Source: Phenylobacterium sp. (GTDB taxonomy: Bacteria > Pseudomonadota > Alphaproteobacteria > Caulobacterales > Caulobacteraceae). Taken from it: a stretch of 7,364 bases of DNA. The DNA is taken from positions 1-7,364 of the forward strand of contig JAQGIJ010000109.1 of the NCBI GenBank assembly GCA_028291285.1, in the 5' to 3' direction. This document shows, piece by piece, positions 1 to 6,936 of the stretch. The position numbers were made by a program, and so were the translations under genes. The notes beneath the pieces are model-generated. The model did no database searches, was not told where the DNA came from, and was given only the letters and a program-made list of their open reading frames with translations. Position 1 is the stretch's first letter, and every line of letters starts with the position of its first letter.

Positions 1-291
1 CAGCCGCGGGTTGGCCGCCAGCGCGGGAATCGTCGCAGCGCCGGTCGCGCCCTTGGCGTCGGCCATGTGGCAGGCCTGGCAGACCACGCGATAGACCTGC
101 TCGCCGGTCACGGGATTGGGCGCCAGGCCGCCGCCGCCCGAGGTGTCGCCGCCGGCCACCGCGGTACGGGTGTTGGCGCTCGAAGTCTGGGCGCTCGAAG
201 TCTGGGCGCTTGCCGTCGGAGCGCCGGCGGGCAGGCCGGCGGCGAGGATCGCCAGGGCCAGGCCAGCGCGGAAGATGGAGGACGGGCTCAT
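1..291 (-). CDS. Secreted class I cytochrome c, C-terminus cut off by the window edge
   Basis: The first 97 codons are present; the gene continues past base 1. Residues 1-29 form a Sec-type signal peptide: one arginine (R8), a hydrophobic core LALAILAAGL, and a cleavage motif Ala-Ser-Ala at 27-29. A low-complexity Ala/Gln/Thr/Ser and Gly linker follows (30-58). A haem c site CQACH (C71, C74, H75) comes next, in a context (GEQVYRVVCQACH) usual for small mono-haem periplasmic cytochromes. The distal Met ligand would lie outside the window. The ATG is 2 bases after the TGA of the upstream amine oxidase. Its Shine-Dalgarno GGAGG (bases 303-299) lies within the oxidase's last codons, 7 bases from the ATG, so translation is probably coupled. 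Inferred role: electron acceptor for the periplasmic oxidase, passing electrons to the respiratory chain. The family assignment is solid; the partner is inferred from context. Confidence 0.9.
   Translation of the reverse strand, partial: MSPSSIFRAGLALAILAAGLPAGAPTASAQTSSAQTSSANTRTAVAGGDTSGGGGLAPNPVTGEQVYRVVCQACHMADAKGATGAATIPALAANPRL
175..210. repeat. 15-bp tandem repeat, 2.4 copies, inside the cytochrome c gene
   Basis: The unit ggcgctcgaagtctg occurs at 175-189 and 190-204 without mismatch, followed by a 6-base partial copy at 205-210. Read on the minus strand it encodes a repeated Ala-Gln-Thr-Ser-Ser in the linker just after the predicted signal peptidase site. As the unit is a multiple of three, copy-number change would alter linker length without breaking the frame. 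Confidence 0.9.
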
Positions 292-293
292 GG

Positions 294-1886
294 TCAGGCC
301 TCCAGCGCGCGCTTGTGCAGGCGGGTGATGGCGTCGATCGAGGAGAGCAGCGCCCCCTCCATCCAGCAGCCGACATAGGACGCGTGCTCGCCGGCCAGCA
401 CGACGCGGTTCTCCATGGCCACCAGCGTCTGGTAGTGCGCCTGGCGGGTCTCCTCGGTCCAGCGGGCGCAGCAGCCGAGGGTCCAGGGCACGCGGTTCCA
501 GGCCACCGAGGCCCCGCTGAGGAACTCCTTGCGGTACTGGCCGGGGTGGAAGACCGAGCCCTGCGCCAGCGCCGCCTCGATCCGCTCCTCGGGCGTCATC
601 CCCGCCAGGTGGTAGGCGCCCATGCCGCTGGCGAAGGCGCCCAGCAGCACGGCGGGGCCATCCTTGAAGTAGTTGAAGTTGGGGTAGGAGATCAGGCTGA
701 TCTCCTGGTTGGTGAAGCTGTGGCCGCCGTAGATGGCGTCATCCTCTTCCCAGAACCGGCGGCCCATCTCCAGGCCGATCTTCACCGAGTTGGAGTAGGG
801 CACCGCGGCGATCGCCGCCTGCATCTTGGGCGAAAGGTTGTTGTCGATCTGGTTCAGCACCCCCAGCGGAATGGTGCAGACGCACCAGTCGGCCTTGGCC
901 GTGGCGGCCGCGCCGGAGGTGGTGTCGGTGTAGTTGACGCTCACCCCCTTCTTGTCCTGGAAGATGCGGGTGACCTTGGCGTTGTGGGTGATCAGCTGGC
1001 CGACCTGGCGCTGAAAGCCCTTGCCGATCATGCCCATGCCGCCGACCGGCTGGAACATGGTGGTCTGCATCTCGTAGTTCATGAAGAAGGCCATGTTGGT
1101 CCACACATGGCTGTCCAGCACGTCCTTCAGCGCGAACGGGTCCGAGGGGATCGGCGCCCCGTTGACCCCGCCGCCGGGCGGCCGGTCGTAGCCGCGGTGG
1201 CCGGAGGACCGCTCGCCCTTCACATAGCGCAGGTCCTTGTCGAGCATGCCCCAGTCGCGCAGCGCCTCCTTCAGGCGGTCGCGGTCTTCAGGCGTCACCG
1301 CGGCGTCCAGCGCCTTGGTGTCGATGGCCTTGGCGAGCAGCTCGGCGACATTGCCCTCGAAGTCGGCGGCCACCGCCTTGAAGCGCTGCGGCTGGCCGCC
1401 GAAGGCGGCGGTGTTGTGCACGAAGGCGTTGTGGTTGAACTGGATGAAGGGCTCCAGCGCGACGCCGAAGGCCTTGCAGTAGTGCAGCAGGGTGCGGTGG
1501 TGGTGCGGGATGCGCCAGGGACCGGGATTGAGGTAGTTGCCCTGGGCGAACCTGACGTTCTGGGTCGCGCCGCCGAGCTCGGTGTAGCTGTCCCCGCCGT
1601 AGAGCGACCAGTTCCGCCCCCCCGCACGGGCCTGGTACTCCAGGATTCTCACCTCGTAGCCGGCCTTGGTGAGCTCGTGGGCGGCCAGCATGCCGGCCAG
1701 GCCGGCGCCCAGCACGATCACCTTCTGGCCCTTGCGCGCGCCGGAGAGGTTGGGCGGCCCGTGGAACTGGGTCTCCGCCGCGTGACCCAACGTGGTCATG
1801 GCGTTGTAGAGCGCCGCCGTGCCGCCGATCATGCCGATCGCGGTCAACAACTGCCGGCGCGTGGTCCTGCCGCCGCCTGCCTCCAT
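294..1886 (-). CDS. Tat-exported flavin monoamine oxidase/dehydrogenase family protein
   Basis: A 530-residue FAD-dependent amine oxidase (MAO / L-amino-acid oxidase superfamily) that oxidises a C-N bond; the substrate cannot be told from sequence. Residues 8-14 (TTRRQLL) with the hydrophobic stretch to about 37 form a twin-arginine signal, so it should reach the periplasm folded with FAD bound. The dinucleotide fold is at 55-93: GxGxxG (G60, G62, G65), acidic E83, and the GGR motif (89-91). The C-terminal flavin/substrate segment has GEH (499-501) and WMEGA (508-512). A Gly-Cys-Cys at 471-473 and a Cys at 507 are notable (see findings). I chose the ATG at 1886: it places the Arg pair near the N-terminus and a G-rich AGGGGGG lies 11 bases upstream. 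The longer frame would start with TTG at 1949. The cytochrome c gene follows 2 bases after the stop, which suggests a dehydrogenase donating to cytochrome c rather than an O2-using oxidase. Class is certain; acceptor and substrate are inferred. Confidence 0.92.
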   Translation of the reverse strand: MEAGGGRTTRRQLLTAIGMIGGTAALYNAMTTLGHAAETQFHGPPNLSGARKGQKVIVLGAGLAGMLAAHELTKAGYEVRILEYQARAGGRNWSLYGGDSYTELGGATQNVRFAQGNYLNPGPWRIPHHHRTLLHYCKAFGVALEPFIQFNHNAFVHNTAAFGGQPQRFKAVAADFEGNVAELLAKAIDTKALDAAVTPEDRDRLKEALRDWGMLDKDLRYVKGERSSGHRGYDRPPGGGVNGAPIPSDPFALKDVLDSHVWTNMAFFMNYEMQTTMFQPVGGMGMIGKGFQRQVGQLITHNAKVTRIFQDKKGVSVNYTDTTSGAAATAKADWCVCTIPLGVLNQIDNNLSPKMQAAIAAVPYSNSVKIGLEMGRRFWEEDDAIYGGHSFTNQEISLISYPNFNYFKDGPAVLLGAFASGMGAYHLAGMTPEERIEAALAQGSVFHPGQYRKEFLSGASVAWNRVPWTLGCCARWTEETRQAHYQTLVAMENRVVLAGEHASYVGCWMEGALLSSIDAITRLHKRALEA

Positions 1887-2043
1887 GGCCAATCCGTCCC
1901 CCCTGTCCAAAGCGTCGCGGCAGTGGAGAGGGCGTGGTTCGCAGGGCAATGGGGATGCGCCGGCGTCCCGGGGCCAGCCACCGAACGTCCCGGCTTTCAG
2001 GCGCCGTGACGGCCAGGCTGAACAGCGACTGTGCAGGTTGCGG

Positions 2044-2071
2044 GCGCCTCCGGGCGGCGCCCGGGAGGCGC
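2044..2071 (-). terminator. Strong GC hairpin just after the PII gene; terminator-like, no U-tract
   Basis: Bases 2044-2051 (gcgcctcc) pair perfectly with 2064-2071 (ggaggcgc). Inside this arm, 2052-2055 pairs with 2059-2062 around a 3-base loop, leaving 2063 bulged, so 12 pairs form in total. On the minus strand it begins about 10 bases after the PII stop codon. No run of U follows, so it is either a weak terminator, an mRNA 3'-end stabiliser, or a Rho-linked end. The rest of the 194-base gap (1887-2080) shows no gene and no promoter I can defend. Confidence 0.5.
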
Positions 2072-2080
2072 GCCGCGCCC

Positions 2081-2425
2081 CTACCCAGCGATGGCGGCGG
2101 CGTCGCGGTCGCCGGTGCGGATGCGCAGCGCCTGCTCGAGGTCCAGCACGAACACCTTGCCGTCGCCGATCTTGCCGGTGTTGGCGGTGCGCGCCACCGC
2201 CTCGACCACGGCGTCGACGACGTCGGTGGGCACGGCGATCTCGAGCTTCACCTTGGGCAGCAGCTTCACCTCGTACTCGGCGCCGCGGTAGACCTCGGTC
2301 TTGCCGCGCTGTCGGCCGTAGCCGCGCACCTCGGTGACGGTCATGCCCGAGGCGCCGGCCTCGGTCACGGCGTCGAGCACCGCGTCCAGGCGGCTGGGCT
2401 TGATCACCGCAACGATCATCTTCAT
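2081..2425 (-). CDS. PII family nitrogen/carbon signalling protein (GlnB/GlnK type)
   Basis: At 114 residues this matches the usual 112-residue PII trimer subunit. Family landmarks are all present: N-terminal KMIVAVIKP, T-loop GYGRQ (35-39) with R47 and the uridylylation Tyr Y51 in YRGAEY, K58, the B-loop TGKIGDGK (83-90), and the C-terminal R101 and R103. PII binds ATP/ADP and 2-oxoglutarate and controls partners through the T-loop. Here the T-loop carries K42 where H is common, and K54 where E. coli GlnB has Asp and GlnK has Asn, so I do not assign GlnB or GlnK. The ATG has a GGAGG (2435-2431) at 5 bases. No glnA, amtB or other nitrogen gene adjoins it; the methyltransferase ends 62 bases upstream on the same strand and could be co-transcribed. 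A strong hairpin follows the stop. Confidence 0.95.
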   Translation of the reverse strand: MKMIVAVIKPSRLDAVLDAVTEAGASGMTVTEVRGYGRQRGKTEVYRGAEYEVKLLPKVKLEIAVPTDVVDAVVEAVARTANTGKIGDGKVFVLDLEQALRIRTGDRDAAAIAG

Positions 2426-2487
2426 GGACGCCTCCGTTCGTTGACGGACAAGCTACGGCCTCGGCGCGCTGGCTCCAAGCGCCAGGG

Positions 2488-3231
2488 TTAAGCCGGCCCG
2501 CGCGAGACCGGCGCCGCGCCCGGCGAGGGCGCCAGCACCGGGCGCACGGCCCGCAGCCTGGCGCGCACCGGCCTGGCCTTGACCGCGAAGGTCTGCTTGA
2601 CCGCCTCCATGAGCACCAGGCCGGACACGCCCGGCCAGAACCGGGAGCCCACCTGCTCGAATCCCTCGGCCCAGCGGGCCATCCAGGACACCGGCGGCAC
2701 GTAGAGCGCCCGGGTCCAGCCGGAGGGCTCCAGCTCGGCCTCCCGCAGCAGCTCGGCGAGCTGGGCCCGGCTGTAGGGCCGCCCGTGCCCGAAGGGGGTC
2801 TTCTCGACGTTGGCCCAGGGGCCGTTGCGCGAAGCCACCGCCACGATCACCCGGCCGGAGGGCGCGAGCACCCGCCAGACCTCGCGCAGCAGGGCCACCG
2901 CATCTGGGCTTTCCTCCAGCGCGTGCACCGCCAGGATGCGGTCGAACAAGGCGTTGGCGAAGGGCAGGCTGTCCTCGCCGGCGAGCGTCGCCAGGTTGGC
3001 CCCGCCGGCGGGCCAGACCTCCACCCCCTGCTGGGCGGGCATGGCGGCGACCACCCGGCGGGCGCCCGGCTGCAGCGTGGAGAGGAAGGGCGTGGCGTAG
3101 CCGAGGCCCAGCACGTCCAGGCCGTGCGCGTCGCCCCAGGCCTCCATGACCTTCTGGGTCACCATGGCGCGCGCGGCGCGCCCCAGGTCGGAGGCGTAGA
3201 ACTGCCGAAGCTCGAGAACGTCCCTGCGCAT
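2488..3231 (-). CDS. Class I SAM-dependent methyltransferase, YafS-like, divergent from gloB
   Basis: A 247-residue soluble protein with a Rossmann methyltransferase core. Motif I is degenerate (DVLGLG, 39-44). LPF (89-91) followed by FDRIL (96-100) and HALE (103-106), then a post-core WRVLAPSGRVIV strand, is the methyltransferase-11 type pattern. After the core there is a segment with a conserved-looking Pro/Gly turn (FWPGVSG) and a basic, Pro-rich tail, probably disordered. The substrate is unknown. The E. coli neighbour of gloB, YafS, has the same size and the same order of elements as I recall it, so this is probably its counterpart. The start at 3231 keeps the N-terminal block before motif I. 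It lacks a clear Shine-Dalgarno, and a possible -10 lies only 5 bases upstream, so the mRNA could be nearly leaderless. The PII gene follows after 62 bases on the same strand. Confidence 0.85.
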   Translation of the reverse strand: MRRDVLELRQFYASDLGRAARAMVTQKVMEAWGDAHGLDVLGLGYATPFLSTLQPGARRVVAAMPAQQGVEVWPAGGANLATLAGEDSLPFANALFDRILAVHALEESPDAVALLREVWRVLAPSGRVIVAVASRNGPWANVEKTPFGHGRPYSRAQLAELLREAELEPSGWTRALYVPPVSWMARWAEGFEQVGSRFWPGVSGLVLMEAVKQTFAVKARPVRARLRAVRPVLAPSPGAAPVSRGPA

Positions 3232-3236
3232 TCAGG

Positions 3237-3264
3237 CGCCTAGCTGGTCTCGACGATAGGGCAA
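3237..3264 (-). promoter_or_regulatory. Possible methyltransferase promoter giving a near-leaderless mRNA
   Basis: On the minus strand TTGCCC (3264-3259) is followed after 14 bases by GCTAGGCG (3244-3237). The first four bases of the latter match the GCTA core of the Caulobacter -10 consensus GCTANAWC, but the rest does not. Transcription would begin close to the ATG at 3231. This fits the missing Shine-Dalgarno, but the match is weak. Confidence 0.25.
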
Positions 3265-3278
3265 GGGCAACCTAAATC
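3250..3278 (+). promoter_or_regulatory. Predicted gloB promoter, Caulobacter housekeeping type
   Basis: TCGACGA (3250-3256) resembles the -35 consensus TTGACGS at 5 of 7 positions. A 14-base spacer leads to CCTAAATC (3271-3278), which matches GCTANAWC at all but the first base. The 10-14 base spacing rule of this promoter class is met. Transcription should start near 3285, giving a leader of about 35 bases. The spacer holds a direct repeat of gggcaa (3259-3264, 3265-3270). Confidence 0.5.
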
Positions 3279-3285
3279 CTTTATT

Positions 3286-3303
3286 CGCGGCGCCGTCGCC
3301 GCG
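3286..3303 (+). other. Stem-loop in the gloB 5' leader
   Basis: Bases 3286-3292 (cgcggcg) pair perfectly with 3297-3303 (cgccgcg) around the loop ccgt. The stem lies at the predicted 5' end of the gloB mRNA and stops 3 bases before the Shine-Dalgarno aggag (3307-3311). It leaves the ribosome site open and would be expected to protect the 5' end. No ligand-binding structure is evident. Confidence 0.45.
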
Positions 3304-3320
3304 CGCAGGAGAACCTAAGG

Positions 3321-4082
3321 ATGCCGCTCACCGTCCACCAGTTTCCCTGCCTGTCGGACAACTACGGATTCCTCGTCCGCGATGAAGCCTCCGGCCTGGC
3401 GGCCTGCGTCGACACGCCGGAATCCGGCGCCATCCTGCGCGAGCTCGGCAAGCTCGGCTGGAAGCTGGCGCTGATCCTCAACACCCACTGGCACCCCGAC
3501 CATGCCGGCGGCAATGCCGACGTGAAGGCGGCGACCGGGGCCCAGGTGGTCGGCCCGGCCGAGGTCACCCGCATCGCCCCCCTCGACCGCGAGGTGCGGG
3601 GCGGCGACGCCGTCATGCTGGGGGAGACCCGCTTCGAGGTGATCGAGGCCGGCGGCCACACCCTGGGCCACATCGCCTACTACGACGCCGCCGACCGCGT
3701 CGCCTTCGTCGGCGACACCCTTTTCGCCCTCGGCTGCGGGCGGCTGTTCGAGGGCGACCCGCAGCAGATGTGGACCAGCCTGCAGCGGCTGGCGGCGCTG
3801 CCCGACGACACCTGCGTCTACTGCGCCCACGAGTACACCGCCGCCAACGCCCGCTTCGCGCTCTCGGTGGACGACGATCCGGCGCTGAAGGCGCGGGCCG
3901 CGGAGATCTTCGCCGCCCGCGCGCGCGGCGAGCCCACCGTGCCCACCACCATCGGCCTGGAGAAGGCGACGAATCCCTTCCTGCGGGCGCCGCAGCTGGC
4001 GGGCCGCGTGGGCGCCGAGGCCGAGCCGGCCTACAAGGCGTTCGCCGCCGTGCGCGCCGCCAAGGACATGTTCAAGGGCTAG
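3321..4082 (+). CDS. gloB: Hydroxyacylglutathione hydrolase (glyoxalase II)
   Basis: This hydrolyses S-D-lactoylglutathione to D-lactate and glutathione, the second step of cytosolic methylglyoxal detoxification. It has 253 residues, the usual bacterial length. The metallo-beta-lactamase metal site is complete: H56, H58, D60 and H61 in THWHPDH (55-61), H113 in GGHTLGH, bridging D132 in FVGDTLF, and H170 in YCAHEYT. These line up with the seven metal ligands of human glyoxalase II. The C-terminal substrate domain ends with the family block TNPFLRAP. Trp replaces the middle His of the more common THHHxDH, a non-ligand position. The ATG at 3321 has AGGAG 9 bases upstream and its own predicted promoter. 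gloA is not in the window. The gene ends 12 bases from the end of the convergent gene, with no terminator visible. Confidence 0.97.
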   Translation: MPLTVHQFPCLSDNYGFLVRDEASGLAACVDTPESGAILRELGKLGWKLALILNTHWHPDHAGGNADVKAATGAQVVGPAEVTRIAPLDREVRGGDAVMLGETRFEVIEAGGHTLGHIAYYDAADRVAFVGDTLFALGCGRLFEGDPQQMWTSLQRLAALPDDTCVYCAHEYTAANARFALSVDDDPALKARAAEIFAARARGEPTVPTTIGLEKATNPFLRAPQLAGRVGAEAEPAYKAFAAVRAAKDMFKG

Positions 4083-4094
4083 GTCGCTCAAGGA

Positions 4095-4868
4095 CTAGGG
4101 CAGCGCCGGGCGCTCGGTGGCCGCGACGATCCGCTCCGAGGAGGGGCGGCCGGAAAGGCCCTGGGCGGGCGCGACGGTGATCTGCAGCGAGCCCTTCACC
4201 AGCTGCACGCCCGAGCGCCGGCCCTCGCCGAGGCGCACCTGCTTCAGCCGGGAGATCAGGCCGCGGCCGTCGGCGCGGTGGGTCATGCGCACCACCGCCT
4301 CGCTGGCGACGATGGCGGCGTCGGCGATCAGCGCCGAGGAGGCGGGGCTGGCGTCGGCGTCGAAGGGGATCAGCCGGCGCGCCGCGCGGCTGGCCCGCGC
4401 GCTCGCCTGCGCCAGCCGCTCCAGCAGCACTTGCGGGCCCAGCGGCGCCAGGCGCAGCGGGGAGCCGCCGCCGGCCAGCGCCGCGGCCGCGCCCTCCGGC
4501 CGCTGGTCGGTGAAGACGGTGACCCCGCCCAGCCGCGTGGCGCGCAGCACCGGCTCACCCAGGTCGTTCTTGTAGATGGTGTCGCCGCGCGGCGCCGGGT
4601 GTGGCGCGAGCACCCAGACCTCGGGGCTGTCGTCGAACTTCAGCAGCACGCGGCCCTGGGTGCGGTCGAGGACGAAACGGTCGCCGTCCTCGGAGACATA
4701 GCGCGCCACGGGCGGGGCGGTGAGCTGACGCGATTCGAAGCCGCCGTGGCCGAACAGGCCCTCGCGCAGGCTCTCCGGGCCGGCGGCGGCCGGCGTGCCG
4801 CATGCGGCGAGCGCGAGCGCCGCCGCTGCGAACATCACCTTGCTATTCGCACTTGGGTCGCCCGTCAT
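4095..4868 (-). CDS. Predicted lipoprotein, DUF4908-like
   Basis: 257 residues, function unknown. Residues 1-23 look like a lipoprotein signal: a short polar start with K10, a hydrophobic run MFAAAALALAA, and a lipobox Leu-Ala-Ala-Cys with C23 as the lipidation site. A start at M12 would lose the only positive charge, so I keep the ATG at 4868; its GGGAG lies just 2 bases away, closer than ideal. A beta-rich part (about 56-125) has RYVSEDGDRFVLDR and a block from LKFD to GEPVLRATRLGG. An Ala/Arg-rich, probably helical part (about 140-205) and a short basic C-terminal part follow. I recall this pattern from DUF4908 proteins of Caulobacterales, but this is memory, not a search. It lies 55 bases after phaB on the same strand and may be read through from phaAB, though no polymer-binding feature is visible. 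An envelope location is inferred. Confidence 0.75.
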   Translation of the reverse strand: MTGDPSANSKVMFAAAALALAACGTPAAAGPESLREGLFGHGGFESRQLTAPPVARYVSEDGDRFVLDRTQGRVLLKFDDSPEVWVLAPHPAPRGDTIYKNDLGEPVLRATRLGGVTVFTDQRPEGAAAALAGGGSPLRLAPLGPQVLLERLAQASARASRAARRLIPFDADASPASSALIADAAIVASEAVVRMTHRADGRGLISRLKQVRLGEGRRSGVQLVKGSLQITVAPAQGLSGRPSSERIVAATERPALP

Positions 4869-4923
4869 GACTCCCAGCGAGATGCCGTTCGACTGGGGCG
4901 CTTTTAGGACCCCTGTTTGGCGC

Positions 4924-5649
4924 TCACCCGGCCATGAACTGACCGCCGTTAATGGTCAAGGTCGCTCCCGTCACATAGCCCGCGCGCTCGCCGGCCAGGT
5001 AGGAGACGACGTCGGCGATTTCGTCGCCGCGGGCGAGCCGCCCCACCGGGATCTGGCCGATGATGCTCTTGAGCACCTCCGGCGGGACCGACTGGACCAT
5101 TTCGGTGTCGACGTAGCCCGGGGCGATGGCGTTCACCGTCACGCCCTTCTTGGCGTTTTCCAGCGCCAGGGCCTTGGTGAAGCCGAGGATCCCGGCCTTG
5201 GCGGCGGAGTAGTTGGTCTGCCCCATCTGCCCCTTCTGGCCGTTGATCGAGGAGATGCTGATGACCCGGCCCCACTCGCGCTCGCGCATCCCCTCGATGA
5301 CCTGGCGGGTCATGTTGAAGAGGCTGTCCATGTTGACCCGGATCACGTCGCCCCATTGATCCGGGCGCATGCGGTGGAACACCACGTCGCGGGTGATGCC
5401 GGCGTTGTTCACCAGCACGTCCACCGGCCCGAGCTCGGCCTCGACGTCCTTGATCGCCCGCTGGCAGTCCTCGAAGACGCCGACGTTGCCCTTGACCACC
5501 ATCACGCCCAGTTCGCGCGTGCAGGCCTCGGCGGCCGCGTCGTTGCCGGAGTATCCCGCCGCCACCTTCAGCCCGTCGGCGTTCAGCCGCTCGACGATGG
5601 CCCGGCCGATTCCACGCGTGCCGCCCGTGACGAAAGCCACCCTCGCCAT
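4924..5649 (-). CDS. phaB: Acetoacetyl-CoA reductase (NADPH-type short-chain dehydrogenase)
   Basis: This reduces acetoacetyl-CoA to (R)-3-hydroxybutyryl-CoA, the monomer for polyhydroxybutyrate. It has 241 residues, near the 246 of the Ralstonia enzyme. It is a classical SDR: the cofactor loop TGGTRGIG (8-15), NNAG (81-84), the catalytic triad S134, Y147, K151 with N106, and APGYVDT after the last core strand. GITRD (84-88) and the FHRM segment are typical of PhaB and set it apart from FabG. The close neighbour phaA supports this over 3-oxoacyl-ACP reductase. The ATG at 5649 has GGGAG 8 bases upstream. It lies 45 bases after phaA and is almost certainly in the same transcript. No intrinsic terminator follows, so read-through into the lipoprotein gene is possible. 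Confidence 0.95.
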   Translation of the reverse strand: MARVAFVTGGTRGIGRAIVERLNADGLKVAAGYSGNDAAAEACTRELGVMVVKGNVGVFEDCQRAIKDVEAELGPVDVLVNNAGITRDVVFHRMRPDQWGDVIRVNMDSLFNMTRQVIEGMREREWGRVISISSINGQKGQMGQTNYSAAKAGILGFTKALALENAKKGVTVNAIAPGYVDTEMVQSVPPEVLKSIIGQIPVGRLARGDEIADVVSYLAGERAGYVTGATLTINGGQFMAG

Positions 5650-5670
5650 TGGTCTCGCTCCCTCGCCCAG

Positions 5671-5692
5671 TTCACCGCCGGTGAATCCGGCG
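5671..5692 (-). other. Two overlapping hairpins between phaA and phaB
   Basis: Within the 45-base gap, ttcacc (5671-5676) pairs with ggtgaa (5680-5685). Separately, cgccgg (5676-5681) pairs with ccggcg (5687-5692) around a 5-base loop. The stems share bases, so only one can form at a time. They sit directly after the phaA stop and before the phaB ribosome site. They may affect mRNA processing or the PhaA:PhaB ratio; no U-tract follows. Confidence 0.4.
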
Positions 5693-5694
5693 CG

Positions 5695-6870
<1,176 letters not shown>

Positions 6871-6936
6871 GACGGTCTCCTCGGGCCGGTCTTTCTTTGT
6901 ACGCCCACCTAGGAGCAAGGGCGCGCCGTCCGCAAG

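Noticed and set aside
1887..1949. Extension of the oxidase N-terminus to a TTG at 1949
   Set aside because: It would put 21 extra residues before the Tat signal. The ATG at 1886 has a G-rich site upstream and leaves the Arg pair near the N-terminus.
210..2009. A 599-codon open frame on the plus strand, antisense to the amine oxidase
   Set aside because: It lies over a clear FAD enzyme gene on the other strand. High GC makes stops rare, its protein is Gly/Ala/Val/His/Arg-rich with no recognisable motif, and it has no fitting start.
3315..4091. A 258-codon minus-strand frame opposite gloB
   Set aside because: The gloB metal site is complete on the plus strand; the antisense product has no motif.
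4083..4114. A bidirectional terminator between gloB and the convergent lipoprotein gene
   Set aside because: The only stem there is agcg/cgct (4102-4114), inside the lipoprotein gene's end, with no U-tract on either strand. It is too weak to call.
4924..5649. Annotation of the reductase as FabG
   Set aside because: GITRD, the FHRM region and its place directly after phaA favour acetoacetyl-CoA reductase; no fatty-acid synthesis gene is near.
6871..6918. Extension of phaA to a TTG at 6918
   Set aside because: The ATG at 6870 gives the standard thiolase N-terminus and has AGGAG at good spacing.
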